A program made the position numbers and the translations under genes. 64,000 nt of DNA, from the NCBI RefSeq assembly GCF_949628265.1, contig NC_088786.1, positions 7,440,001 to 7,504,000 of the forward strand. The letters run 5' to 3'. The stretch comes from Cloeon dipterum (lineage: Eukaryota > Arthropoda > Insecta > Ephemeroptera > Baetidae). Position 1 is the stretch's first letter; each line of letters opens with the position of its first letter. Shown here piece after piece: positions 34,209 through 56,971 of the stretch. The notes under the pieces were generated by a model. It was given only the letters and a program-made list of their open reading frames with translations, did no database searches and was not told the origin of the DNA.

Positions 34209-37200
34209 ATGTGGATCTCGATGGTGCGAGCACTGGCCGCCGTGGCCCTCTGCACACAGCTAGTGCCCGAAGGGAGCGAGGCCCTTCCGGCGGGTGTGCA
34301 GGACATTGAAAATTACAACTCGTACCCGCCCTCTCTGGATGGTAACTCAAGAAGAAGACGGGGTACAGTGCAAAGGAACCTACTTCTCAAAGACAAAATT
34401 CAAAGCACGCTGCATTCATATATCAATAGTGGTGATGGATAGTAATAACAATAACAAAAAAACAAAACAGAAACTAACCAATTGGCGCAAGCATGAAAGT
34501 AGACTCCTTGGTGCATGAGGCTCTAACCACGAATTATTTTCCCTCAATTGATGCCTGGTTTCTAACGGTGTGTTTTTTGTTCTTTTCCGCACAGATCTTT
34601 TTCAAATTGAAACCAAGAGAGGGGCGACCAAGTACTGCGGCAAGCATTTAGCCAACGCGCTGCACTTAGTCTGCGATGGAGTGTACTTTGTTCCTGAATG
34701 GAATAAGAAGTCTTTGCCAGGTATTTAACAAAATTTACACCGTCCTATGAGGTTCATTTATAGTCATTAAAATATAAGAGCATAGATATTTTCTGTCCTT
34801 TTTAAGCGTTAAATTCTGTTTCGTAGGGTTCTCTATTTTAATTCGTAAATTTTAAAATTATGAGATTGAATTTTGTTCAAGACAGAAACTTTTATTTAGA
34901 TTTTTCAATTTATATCATGAAAATAAAATTATCATTTTGGCATTCAAGCAGGAGTGGTTGTCCAATAAAATACAAATTTGAATATTATTCTAGTTTGTTA
35001 TATAATTATATTACCTCATTGCTTCAGAACTATCTTGGCATTAATGTTTGAAATCATTAAACAGATTAACTCTTTAAAGCTTTCATGTATTCGTCTGAAG
35101 TATTCCAAACAAAAAGCCGTCCAAAGAAAATGGAAAAGTTGTCAAACTGAACGGTGAAAATATACATATTATCTTGTCAATTGGTTAAAATGGATCGATA
35201 GAGGGCAACAATTGAAAATTAATTTATTTTTTTTGTAAAAATAAGCAGTCTCGATAAATTTGAACTTTTTGTTATAAATGAATTTAAAAAATTTCTGCAG
35301 CATAATTTGATCACTTTTTGAGCAAACTATTTTTGTTGTGTCCTCACCATTAAAAAAGCATGCAAACTTTGCAGCCAAATTTCTAAAAACGTTGCTGTGC
35401 TGTCATGGTAATTTTGGCACAAATAACAGTTTCTCTTTCATTGGCAAAACTCTTATTACAATAACTATTTTTTCCTTTAAATCAAAACAAAAGAAAGTAA
35501 AATAAAATTTTAAGAAGGGAAACACATAAATTGAATAGAGTATTTTGATATAAATTATACAAATCAAGATCCGCTAACTCCCTTAGATGAATTTTCCCTG
35601 AATTTTTTAACTTTTAATTATATAACAATAAAAAATCATAAAAGCAAATATTTGTTCCAATTTTTCCATTGACATGGAAACATTGATCTAGATAGCTTAA
35701 AGTAAACAGTCGTAGCGTAATCTTATTTTTGTGTATTTCCTTATTGCGTCGTCGTCGCGGGAAAGGTCGCTATCTCCATTATCCAGCTGCTGATAAGCGC
35801 GATATTTTTGCGATATTTTCGTATCGGGGTGGGGCGAAACTCCAATTAAAATAAATAAACACACACACACAAGTCGCCGGGTGGGCACGTTATGAATAAT
35901 ACATATTTTTAAATCGTCCCGGCGGATCTCATGAGTCGTAGGTCAGGGTTTTGTGCGTGAGGGCATCCAACCCGCGGCGGCGCGCGCGCGCGCGGTGCCA
36001 TGCGATGCTGCGATACGGATCACGTCCTCAGATTGTAAAAGCCATTGACATTGCGCCGAGTGGTTTCATTTTGAGATGAGATGCAACTCTGATCACTAGG
36101 TTGCATTCCTCTTGCTCGGCTTACGTACTCCTCGTATTTAGTTTCAACTAGCGTCATTGTAAAAAAATTTGCACTCGACTACGCACCAGATAAAAAACAG
36201 CATCAAAACAAAAAAGTCTGAGAGCAAATGAATTTTTTGTTAACAATATTGTTTTGAAGCTGCCAGGATTTTTGGTGAAGCTGCACATAACATTTTTTAA
36301 CAATCATTTTTACCTTTATTTGAAAATACATTCTCAAAATTGGGAGAGATCTTAAGTTTTCCTAGGTTGCCGTTTAAATTTGCGCGAAAATCGACTTAAA
36401 AGTGAGTTTTTTGTTCCTATTGTAAAATCAAGATTTATTTCACCAGGTGGAAAATTTACCTTGTAATTAGCACGCACCATTCAATTGATCGCTACGATAC
36501 GAGAGGAATCACAACTAAGCGAATTCAATTTTAGGAGGAACTGGCAAAATCTAGAATTTATCTGTACTCCGCGTAGTAAAGATAAACTGCGTCGCTAAAT
36601 TCCACAAACTATAATATGAACTCAATGAACCACTTCGCTGTGACAGCGACAATTTTGCCAGAAACTTCTCACAATGAAAAACAAATTCGAATGTTGCAAA
36701 AATTCCTCTATAATTCAAACAACAGTTAAAATGTCGGAAATTATTGGCAAAATCGCCAGCAATGCAAAAGGTTCTTATTTGTTGGCCTCTTAAGCTCAAC
36801 TTTTAGGGTTCAATTGTGCTACTGTTCATATTCTGATTGAAAGATAGATCTATCTATCTGTCTATAAAAATTCTGAAATCCAAATTCAGTTTAACCAGTT
36901 GAAGATTTTAGTTAGTGAAATAATTTTTATTTTATGTCTTCCTCGATCGGTTCCAAACTAATTTTAGTTTCTGGCATCTAAATGATTGTCATTTTCACGA
37001 CTAGTATATCAAGTTGAAGGATATTTACTCCAAATTCAAAATGTTTTCTTTGATGTAACAGACTTTTATAGAAAATTATAAAATTTTTGAAGAATGGGTT
37101 TGAATTGTTTGAAATTATAGAAAGATAATATATAATATGTGCCCTTATTATTTAAAGAAATCTTCTGGAATGTTTCTTTTCAAAAACAAGTTAATTGGGG

Positions 37201-38402
37201 AGCAGCAGAGTAATTTTACCCTTTTTAAATTAATTAAATAAACAATTTCTAGCCAAAACAGACTAAAATCGCGGCAATTTTATATTATATAATATGAATC
37301 AATCACTAAAATAACGACAAAATAATCTAGGATTTTTTACATCTTGATTTTCCTCTCAAAGCTGTTTTCGTTCTGGAATAATTAAATCAATGAAGTTCTA
37401 GTTTATTTTGTTCTTAGTAGATTTTGAGTTACTCAAAAAACTCATGAATATGCGTGTGTTGATTGATTTTTGATTCCAAAGAATATTTAACCACCCAAAA
37501 TATTGATAAATATCACCCGTATTTCTTATCTTTTTAAATGACTGTTTCTACCTAAATACCAACTATTTGGGAAAAAATACAAAAAAAAAAATGAAAATCC
37601 GAAGTTCTCATGAAAGGAAAAAATTAACAGGAATGCATTGCAAGAAAATTTGCATTTGAGTAAAAATTTAATTTTTCAACAGTTTAGAAAGATCATGATT
37701 TCTTATTTTTATAAATCTGAATTTAATATTTTATCATATCCCAATAAAATCCCGTTTAGAGGCAGCATAATTTAAAGCTAGAGGTTGAAAATGGCGATCA
37801 TTTTCAATATTCGCATATTTATTAATTTTTTGGAGAATTGCAAGAAAAAATTGACCAGAAATTTTTTTTAAGTAAGAATATTGTAATCTAACAAAATTGA
37901 TATTTTGAAAATGGCATGATTTTATTTGTTACCAATGACTTTAAAAACCCGTCAGAAACTATAGAAATGGCCGTCTTTCAAGACGAAAAAAAGTCAAAAA
38001 TTAACATCGGAGAGCTAAATAATATCGTACGCCAATTTTTTCTAAAAGGATTAGAACATCATTTTCTATCACAAACGGTTCAAAAACAATAACGGGCAGC
38101 AAGTCATAAGTTCAAAGAAAAATTATTGATAACAAGTTACAAAATACTCTCTGATACAAGTGAAAATATTCGTATTTTACGAATGAATGGCATCATTAAA
38201 ATTGCGTCCCAATTTGTTTTCAGACACTCAAGACTACTGGCAGGACGAGTCAAACTACCCTTTCCGCTCTCGCGCGTCGGCGTCTCAGCTGATCCCGTCA
38301 AACCGGCGAGTGCGTCGCAAGCCGCGCGGCATCGTCGACGAGTGCTGCCTCAAAAGCTGTTCCATCCAGGAAATGAAGAGCTACTGCGGCCCCCAGAACT
38401 AA
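34209..38402 (+). CDS. Insulin-like peptide precursor
   Basis: Exons 34209-34341, 34595-34720 and 38224-38402 join in phase 1 and encode 145 aa. This is a secreted hormone for the insulin receptor pathway. Residues 1-25 form a signal peptide ending in GSEA. The B chain carries KYCGKHLANALHLVCDGVYF with Cys 59 and 71. Processing sites are KK 82-83 and RRVRRKPR 114-121. The A chain starts GIVDECC and has Cys 127, 128, 132 and 141, the canonical CC-X3-C-X8-C pattern, so all six cysteines are present. The C peptide (about 84-113) is short and acidic at its start. The phase-1 intron inside the C-peptide region is the position conserved in insulin genes; here it is about 3.5 kb. A dibasic KR at 52-53, before the B-chain cysteine, could shorten the B chain. 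The ATG directly follows an acceptor AG, so the 5' UTR is on an upstream exon. AATAAA lies at 38721-38726. Confidence 0.93.
34721..38223 (+). other. Intron 2 of the insulin-like peptide gene
   Basis: It runs from GTATTT to TTTTCAG. It contains a (CG)n run at about 35977-35995 inside a GC-rich patch (35690-36060), and a GATA/CTAT microsatellite with a short palindrome near 36840-36870. No other exon is supported. Confidence 0.6.
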
Positions 38403-38720
38403 CCCCCTGCCCCCGGCGAACCCCCGCACACCACAACCCTAAAAAATGATTTAATAGCACACACAAACCCGTTGTATTTTCTAAATGTCTGCGCAAGCAA
38501 TTTTTACGGGCAGACCCGCCGCGTTGACCAACGACATTAATGTGGTGTGAGGAGACCCTGTTGTTGTGTGCCAGCCAGCACCCGATGATCTTTTCCACGG
38601 TTTAAAAGCACAACCTTTGGCACCACCCTCCCTTTCATCGCCATTCAAAGTCGATCTGTGTTTCGTGTCCCCGCTCGGTGTTTCTCACTCTACTTAATTT
38701 TATTCTGGTGGATGGAAACT

Positions 38721-38747
38721 AATAAAACTAAGAAGAGTCAAAATAAA
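38721..38747 (+). terminator. Polyadenylation signals of the insulin-like peptide gene
   Basis: AATAAA occurs at 38721-38726 and again at 38742-38747, about 320-345 bp beyond the TAA stop. Tim8 on the other strand ends at 38895, so the two 3' ends converge within a few hundred bases and may overlap. Confidence 0.5.
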
Positions 38748-38894
38748 TTTATACTTTGCTGCCTTTTCTTTTAATTACTCCGACCAGGATTCAAATCAAA
38801 GTACACGCAGGAATCAGGTAAAGCAGATTGCTCCTGCGATCGCAGGCATCAACAACAATTAACTAGAAGTTCAGTCCACTGCGCACTGTGCGTC

Positions 38895-39343
38895 TCACAT
38901 TCCGCCGCCACTTTTCTGCAGCAGCTGGGCAAACCTGTTCGTGATGAAGAGCGAGACGTCGATGAACCTGTCCACGCAGTTGACTAGACACGTTTCCGAC
39001 CTGCTGTCCAGCTTGGTGCCCACCTTCTCCACGCATTTGTCCCAGCAGATGTCGTTGAAATTGTGAACCTAACGAAAAGTGACGATTTATTATTATTTAT
39101 GTTCCAAATAAAGAATTTAGGCTGGAAAACGTGGTTTAATTTCTACTCGAACCCATCACACAAGCAAAATTACGAAATTTAATAATAGAATATGGGAAAA
39201 CGGGGAAAACAAACCTGGGCACTGAATTGTGCTCTCTGCTGTTCCTTCTCGACAAAATCCTGCAAATCAGCGTTTGCATTGAGGCCAGCACCAGCCCCTG
39301 CGCCAAAGTTTGAATTCGAGATATCTCCGAACGAATCTGACAT
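38895..39343 (-). CDS. Tim8: Mitochondrial import inner membrane translocase subunit Tim8
   Basis: Two minus-strand exons, 39343-39215 and 39068-38895, join in phase 0 and give 100 aa. Small Tim proteins are chaperones of the mitochondrial intermembrane space. Tim8 works with Tim13 in a hexamer that escorts hydrophobic precursors such as Tim23. The twin CX3C motif is present: Cys 51 and 55 (CWDKC) and Cys 70 and 74 (CLVNC), separated by 14 residues. The stretch between them and the following [15 protein letters not shown] fit Tim8 rather than Tim9, Tim10 or Tim13. The N-terminus is slightly extended by a Gly/Ala/Asn-rich segment (about 10-25). The start is the only in-frame ATG of the exon. 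The gene is head to head with CYFIP, 684 bp apart. Confidence 0.92.
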
Positions 39344-50395
<11,052 letters not shown>

Positions 50396-50563
50396 CCGTG
50401 TGGCCAACGAACGAACAGCTCGCCTTCTTGTTTCTAGTTTTATTTATTTATTGTTCTAATCTGTGCAGATTTATACAAGTGTTGATATGCCTATTTTTAA
50501 GTTCGCCTCTTCGTTTTAAATGCATTTATTTGCCTGTAACTTAAATGTAGTTTTAATATCTAA

Positions 50564-50569
50564 AATAAA
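50564..50569 (+). terminator. CYFIP: Polyadenylation signal of CYFIP
   Basis: AATAAA (in TAAAATAAATAAATTC) lies about 170 bp beyond the TAA stop at 50393-50395. The convergent lectin gene on - ends at 50705. Confidence 0.55.
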
Positions 50570-50683
50570 TAAATTCAGCAGTGTCAAGACATCCGAGAAA
50601 AAAAATCAGTAATTCCTCTCCATTGGTTCTGTACAAAACAAATCAAATAAACCGTTTTGATGAATATATTAAAATCGCAGTGA

Positions 50684-50689
50684 TTTATT
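50684..50689 (-). terminator. Polyadenylation signal of C-type lectin A
   Basis: On the minus strand AATAAA lies about 16-21 nt beyond the TGA stop (50707-50705), giving a very short 3' UTR facing the CYFIP 3' end. Confidence 0.45.
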
Positions 50690-50704
50690 CCAAAAAATTA
50701 TTTT

Positions 50705-51697
50705 TCAACACCCTGCAGGTGGCTCGCAAACAAAATAGTAGTTTTCTGAATTTGCTGTGCATGCGTCATCTGTTAGTTTGGTGCGTTTGTAAGTTGCGAC
50801 GTTGACGCAGGCCTCGAAACCCTTGCCGAAGGAATCTGGCTCCAAGTCATCAGCGTACCACATGGAGCTGTCCTTGGGAAGAGCTCGGCCGTCGTGCCAT
50901 CTGAAATCTCCGGTGGTTCGGCCCACGTCCGATGCCGACAGCCACCATTTCGTGTCTGAAAAGTCGCAAAATAATAAGCATTTAATTGAAAATTAGTTTT
51001 TAGATACAAATAAAAGCGGTTTGGCTATTATTCTCTGCACTGATCTAATTCAGCAAAGAGTACATTATATAAATGTTTTTTTCCATTTTTACTGTTCTAA
51101 ATTAACGTTCATATACTTTGATTTTTGTCGCAAGATTTTTGACTCATCGCTTCACGCGTTTTTAACATGATCTATTAAAAATTTAATATTTTTCTCATTC
51201 TTGCAGACTTACTTGATCCGTGAATTTCCTTGATTCTTCTATACAAACTAGACAGCTCATTCTGGTTCTTTGGGGAAGCCAAATGCATCGAGTTATTCGC
51301 ACAAAAGTCCTTTGCTTGATACCAGTTCATCTGCAAGAGGAGAAAATTGATTTTTTTTTAAACATATAGGATAATAACAATAATTTACTATAACACTTAC
51401 CCTATATTTAGCTTGGGTTCGCGGGATGAAGTATTTATTTCCGTTGGGGAGAGTAGTCAGATTCAGGCCTGAAAAAAAATCGAATTTTTTAATATTATGT
51501 ATGTCCTAAAAATTTCCAATAAATATGACTCACTGATTCTTTGGCAGTTCGATTTTTGCTGTCCCAACTAAAAAATAGATTTTATTTTTTTCCGTCAATT
51601 TAAATGAACAAGCTATTATAATACCAATAACCTGATCAGGGTAACATTTTGCTGTTTCCAAAAGCAATGTGACCAAGAGAGGCCACAACGGCTGCAT
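50705..51697 (-). CDS. Secreted C-type lectin A (single CRD)
   Basis: Minus-strand exons 51697-51632, 51567-51534, 51468-51401, 51330-51213, 50955-50705 give 178 aa. The signal peptide is MQPLWPLLVTLLLETAKC. The rest is one carbohydrate-recognition domain: NWYQAKDFC, WWLSASDVG, FRWHDGR, then the motif EPD (134-136) where mannose-type lectins have EPN, and LTDDAC where they have WND. The six cysteines of a long-form CRD are present (SNC, KDFC, EAC, DDAC, FVC, AGC). The changed motif leaves calcium-dependent sugar binding uncertain. A noncoding first exon is likely: donor TTGCG|GTAAGTT at 51861 and acceptor TTTCCATAG before 51743. Such lectins act extracellularly in recognition of microbes or self glycans. 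The last-but-one exon (118 nt) and the one before (68 nt) match lectin B exactly in size. The donor of the first coding exon, GTTATT, is weak. Confidence 0.88.
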
Positions 51698-52642
51698 TTT
51701 TCACCAATTTGATGTTTTAAATTTTTCTGGATTTTAATGGAACCTATGGAAACAAAACAAACATTTTTAGTTTTCAGGTGCAATGCTGAATTTAGACATT
51801 TAGGAACAAAAAATATAATATTTCCAGCATCAGAGCACAAAAATCATGTGTAGAACTTACCGCAAGTAGATAATAAAATGAAAGCGGGAGTATGAAGTCT
51901 CCGCTTTTTATGTAATCACCAAAAAATGAGAGAAGAGGGGAAAGCGTGTTGCGCTGAGACCGAATCTTTCCAAATATAAGAGGTTGTGAAAAATCAACAA
52001 CTTGACGAGTTGTAACCAAGTAAATCAAATAAAGTGTGTCTATTGATCCTGTTTTGATAATATTTCTCAATTATTTTCTTTTAAAATATATTTAAAATAT
52101 TGTTATTCAAAGGAGTAAAATTCATTCATGTGTAAAATAGGGATAGTTTTTTTTAACTCAATTACCTGTAGAGAAACGCAAAAATCAAATAGCTCAAACG
52201 TTAATTTTTTAATTAATATTAATAGTTAGTTTAGTTACGATATATTAAAATTTAATTCACATAAACCTTATCTACAAGTATCTGTTCATAATTTAAATTT
52301 TTTGACCGATTAAAAAGTTTGTATATACTTCCAAAAAGAACACGAAAATATTGCTGTAGATTTTAAATACAAAATACAAATATGGGTCAAGCATCAAGCT
52401 CAGCGTTTAACTTCAAAAACTTTGATATTTTATTAGATTCTAAGCTTGATTATTATTTTCAGCCTATAGCAGAGCAACTTGCAATACTTTTTAATAAATA
52501 TAAACCAAATCCTTCTTCTCCTTGCCTATAAAAAACTGTGCCAAAATATTTCAGTAAAAAACTGATTTTTTCAGTTCTGGTGGTTCTGTTCCAAAATAAA
52601 ACGAATAAAACCTTTTGGTTGCAATTCTTATTTTTCAGTGGT

Positions 52643-52648
52643 TTTATT
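52643..52648 (-). terminator. Polyadenylation signal of C-type lectin B
   Basis: AATAAA on the minus strand lies about 75 nt beyond the TAA stop (52724-52722). The surrounding 52570-52650 resembles 50620-50690 downstream of lectin A, as expected for tandem duplicates. Confidence 0.45.
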
Positions 52649-52721
52649 CATTTTGTGAATTTAGTACAGATTTACTCATCGGCAGAGAAATTAAATTTCT
52701 AAAGCTAAAGAGAAAAAAAGA

Positions 52722-54054
52722 TTAATCAACTTCTTGTTCGATGCTTCCATAGCACTCTTCAGGCACCTCGCACACAAAGTAATGGTCCTTTTTACTGTCG
52801 GCGCAATCATCATCATTCAGTTTTGCGCGTACGCTCGTGGCTAAGTTGACGCAGGCCTCGTGTCCTTTGCCAAAGGAATTTGGCTCGTTGGCATCGTTGT
52901 ACCACATCGAGTTGTCTTGGTGAAACGCTCGACCGTTGTGCCACTTGAAGTCTCCGGCTGTTTGGTTCACGTCCGACGCCGACAGCCACCAATGGGTATC
53001 TAAAGATTAAAAAATTTCGAGCATGGAAAGTGAAAATCGCAAAAAAATGACAAAAAACTTGTATTCAAAATCATTAAAACATTGAGGCTGTGGTTTAATC
53101 ATTTGAAATAAATTTAAATTTTCAACTTTTCCTCATCCTTAATGGTTACTTACTTGTTCCATATCGGTCCTTGATTTTATCATACAAACGATTTAGCTCG
53201 TGCTGATTCCTTGGGGAAGCCAAGTACATCGAGTTATTTGCGCAAAAGTCCCTTGCTTGGTACCAGGTCAGCTGCAAAATAATTTTTGAGCATATCTAAA
53301 AAAATCTCATAATATTACTCTGTGTTTCATTAATAAAGCTGGGATATAGTATTTAATTCGGTTGGAAACAGTCGTCAGAGGCAGGCCTGTAGATATAATA
53401 TATAATTTTTCTTTTCACATTTTTGTCCAAGTTTCCTTTGAACTGTCCTTACCACTATTGATTGCTTCGCAACTCGATTTTTGTTTTGCCACCTGAAATA
53501 AAGATAATTCATTGTTTTCACATCCTATAATTTGAAAGAAGTGGAGTTGCAGAATTTACAAAAATGCTTACCTTGTCCATATTCTGCACAACTTCATTTG
53601 TCTTTCTGGCTTCGATCTGAAAATATTGAATCATTTGAGTTAAATGAGGAATGAAAGGGATATTTTTTGTGTGTGAAAGCGACAACGTACTCACCCAGGT
53701 ATCATTAATGTCCCTTTTCAGTGCTCTTAGTGCGGACATCATTGAATCAAACTAGGAAGTATATCGAATAAGAATTTAATCCATTTTTGTATTTATATCG
53801 ATTTAACACACCTTATCACTGGCATCATTTCGGTTGTCGTTAGCTTTTTTCCGCAGTTCATCGACTTTCCATAATATTTCATTGAGTTGATTTCTCACAT
53901 CCTGTTATCAAAATAGCGAATTGGCTAAAATCCAAAACTCGTGAAACAATTAAGAGCAAATGACCTGTTCGAACGAGCTGGCATCGTCAGTGTCATTTGT
54001 TGCAGTTGCTGTTCCGAATAGCAACGTGGACATGAGAAGCCACAACGGCCGCAT
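52722..54054 (-). CDS. Secreted C-type lectin B with coiled-coil stalk and EPN motif
   Basis: Minus-strand exons 54054-53965, 53901-53812, 53751-53695, 53616-53572, 53492-53453, 53386-53319, 53271-53154, 52999-52722 give 261 aa. The signal peptide is MRPLWLLMSTLLFGTATA. Residues about 31-105, on several small phase-0 exons, are charged and heptad-like (NQLNEILWKVDELRKK, ALRALKRDIND), probably an oligomerising coiled coil absent from lectin A. The CRD has TWYQARDFC, WWLSASDV, FKWHNGR, the mannose-type motif EPN (208-210) and LNDDDC in place of WND. All six CRD cysteines are present (SSC, DFC, EAC, DDC, FVC, EEC), followed by an acidic tail ending IEQEVD. Of the three lectins this one best keeps a calcium/sugar site. 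A TATATAAG box about 125 bp upstream of the ATG suggests a TATA promoter. Confidence 0.9.
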
Positions 54055-54177
54055 CGCGCCGAAAATGTGCTTGCTTAATAATTGGATTTTTTAAGACTGC
54101 GCGTTGTTGAAAAGAAAATGAAATGAATCCAAATGATAATGATACACAGAAAAAAATAAACTCAAGTTTAAAATTCG

Positions 54178-54185
54178 CTTATATA
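54178..54185 (-). promoter_or_regulatory. TATA box of C-type lectin B
   Basis: On the minus strand TATATAAG lies about 125 bp upstream of the lectin B ATG (54054), which would leave a 5' UTR of about 95 nt. No intervening splice site is needed. Confidence 0.45.
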
Positions 54186-55680
54186 TGAAATGAAATAAAT
54201 GAGTTGAAGATACCACAAGTTATATGGATAACAAAAGTAGAAGTTGCGAGAAATGAAAGGGGTCTCCTCCTTTTTATAGTGGCGAAACATGACAGGGAAG
54301 TGGAAAGCGTTGCTTTATGACTATGCATAAATCTTTTAAAAAAGAAGCTGCTAAAAATAAATATCAAAAATAAGGTTCCGCGGTGTGATTAAATAAGAAT
54401 TATATTCGATCTTAAAAGAGATAGAAACTTTCCCCACCTTTTTATTGTTAAACAATTTTTAATTGATAGTAAAAAAATATAAAAACAACTCAAATTTTTT
54501 TGCTAGACTTTTTGTTTGTAAATTTGGTTCAGCTCTCCTTATAGTAATGACAAATATAGTTTGACAATTGGCCGAAACAGTCTAGAAATACACTCCCCCA
54601 TTATTAAAAAAAAATTACAAAATTAAAAATTTTCAAATTTGATCATCTCGAAATTATGCAGACTCATGAAATAGGACGCAATTAATTAGAGACACTTAAA
54701 ACCAGCTGAAAAGTATAGCTAGCATTTGTCGACGAGAATGGTTCTCATTTTCCAGTAAAGGGATGCAACTAATAAACAGAGAGAAAATAAATTTAATTCA
54801 AAAAATGATTTCTTTAATTTGTATAAAGACTTTTACAGTAACAGAGTGCTTGTCTAACTTTAGAATGGCCTACGCGAAAACACTCGAGAAAATACTTTTA
54901 TTGGATAATGGACAGTACGAAATATTTTAACAGCCAAAGTACAAATAATGGTTTCAACTTGACTTACATATCATTTTTGATGCTTTAACTTTTTTGATAT
55001 AGGCACACTGTCAAAATATTCTCTCAAAAACAGCAAGACAGTTGTGGATGGAAGCATTAAATATTTAAAAAAAGAATCATTTGCATGAGAAGGTATTGTA
55101 TAGCTGCAACTTCAGCTTTTAGAAATCTCTTGCGTTTGATTAAGAAAATCGGCCCTACATCATTAAAATGGATGCATAAATATAAAAAGTTATTAAATAA
55201 AATTTGTTTAGTAATTTTTGGTTGGAGTGTACTTTAATTTCCAATCGTATTATCTTGAGAAGAGTTCAAACTCAAACGATGCAGATTGATTCGTGACCTA
55301 CTAAACGTTGAGCGAGCGATAACATCTCGGATACAACGCACAACTCTGCTTTTGTTTTGCTCATTTTAAATTTGAGACCAAAAAGTGTTATTTTTTACAA
55401 AAATATCTTTATAATATTGTAGAATTATATTAAAAAAATGCAAAAAATCTTATTTCAAAGTTCTTCTATAGTATTAAAGAACTCCATATTATATAACAGT
55501 TTGTTTCTTTGTGGTGTGAGGAAGAAAAATAATATTAGGAAATTTTACAATTTCATAATTATATTTTTCAACCAATTGTTATGATAATTTAGCGTCACAA
55601 CGAAAACGTGGAATCAGAAGAAGACGAGAGCATCTTAATTTGTTGTATTTTTCCCTCTCTCGGTTGGTCACTCGTCAGCA
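54186..55680. other. Intergenic DNA between divergent lectins B and C
   Basis: AT-rich DNA with no exon recognised. The outer ends hold the promoters of the two lectins. Confidence 0.45.
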
Positions 55681-55682
55681 GC

Positions 55683-55689
55683 CATATAA
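55683..55689 (+). promoter_or_regulatory. TATA-like box of C-type lectin C
   Basis: CATATAAG lies about 115 bp upstream of the ATG at 55803, nearly the same distance as in lectin B. GGAGAACTCC follows at 55696-55705. Confidence 0.4.
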
Positions 55690-55802
55690 GAAGGAGGAGA
55701 ACTCCAAATTACTATGTATCTTACAAATCTCCATTTCGTCCTCAGTAGCTCATCGATAATTTTTTTTTTAAATTTTCTCTCTACAATATTTCGGTTTCAA
55801 GG

Positions 55803-56971
55803 ATGAAAATGCTGCCTTTTTGCTTTCTCGCGGTCGTTTCTTTAGCGGCAACTGCGACTGCAGACACAGACCAACAGGTTAGTTTTTCTCATTTGCCTTA
55901 AAAATTATTAAAACGTATTTTGATGATGATGATGAATGTGTATTGCTCAGATTGATACTTTGGTTGCTGACGTTGCGGTCTTGAAGCGAGACCTTGGTGC
56001 TGCAAAGGTGAGATTTTGCAAATCATTGACGCAAGCGGATCAATTAACGCCACTTCGAGATGAAAAATCTTTAAAAAGTAATTTTATTTACTTAGGTTGA
56101 GATCGGAGAGACAAAGAAAATCTTGCAGAGTTTGAAACTCGACTTTGGAAGAACGTTCTCAAAGGAGGCATGTATATAATTTTTTAATAAATATGGTAGA
56201 TTCTGGATGCACCAAAAAATAATGAAGAAATTTAAAATGTTACTGGAAATAAAGAGCTCTTTAGAAAAGGTTAACTTGCAAGTAGTACAAAATTTTAAAT
56301 TAGAGAATTATGTTTCATTAAATTAATATTTCAGTTGTCGAATAGACCAGAGTGCACAGCAATCAGTAAGTTGTAATGAAAATATTCGTCTAACTGTGAC
56401 TAAAGTACTTTTTTTTAGATCTTGAATGGACCAAATTGGCCAACGGGAAAAAATACCACTTTTCAACTGAGAGGGTGATTAATTTGATTCTGCTAACTTC
56501 TCAAAATTGCGAATAAGAAATATCGAATATTTATTTTCAGCTGAACTGGAAGCAAGCGAAGGAGTTCTGCAAAAGAAGCTCGATGCACTTGGCCTCTCCA
56601 AAGACCCAACAGGAACTCACTCTGCTTTACCAAAGGGCTAAGGCACTATATGAAAAAAGTAAGTTCAGATTCACACTCCCTGCTCCGAAAAAAAATAGTA
56701 GCCATAATTTATTTTTTGAATTTTCGTAGATAACAACTGGTGGGTGTCTGCGTCGGACGTGGGTGGCAAAGCCGGCGAATTTAAGTGGCATGACGGCCAA
56801 ATTCTTCCCAAGAACAGCACTCTGTGGAACAAGGAATTGGACCGGCCTGGCGACTACGGCGCCGGAAAAGAAACGTGCGTCCACTTCGCCTCCTATTACA
56901 AGGACAAGTTGATGGACTCTGTTTGCTTTCCGGCCGGCCATTTCATCTGCGAACTGCCAGTCTATTGCTAG
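55803..56971 (+). CDS. Secreted C-type lectin C, sugar-binding motif lost
   Basis: Exons 55803-55877, 55951-56007, 56096-56167, 56335-56365, 56419-56474, 56541-56658, 56730-56971 give 216 aa. The signal peptide is MKMLPFCFLAVVSLAATATA. A short charged stalk follows on two small phase-0 exons (IDTLVADVAVLKRDLGAAK; EIGETKKILQSLKLD), then one CRD with LNWKQAKEFC, WWVSASDVGGKAGEFKWHDG, and six cysteines (PEC, EFC, ETC, SVC, FIC, VYC). Where lectins A and B have EPD or EPN, this one has Asp-Arg-Pro-Gly-Asp (174-178), and the WND region reads LMDSVC, so canonical calcium-dependent sugar binding is unlikely. The third exon ends in a GC donor (GAG|GCATGT); the nearest GT donor would bring in a stop at once. 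The 118-nt exon matches lectins A and B. The gene is divergent from lectin B. AATAAA lies at about 57006. Confidence 0.88.
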
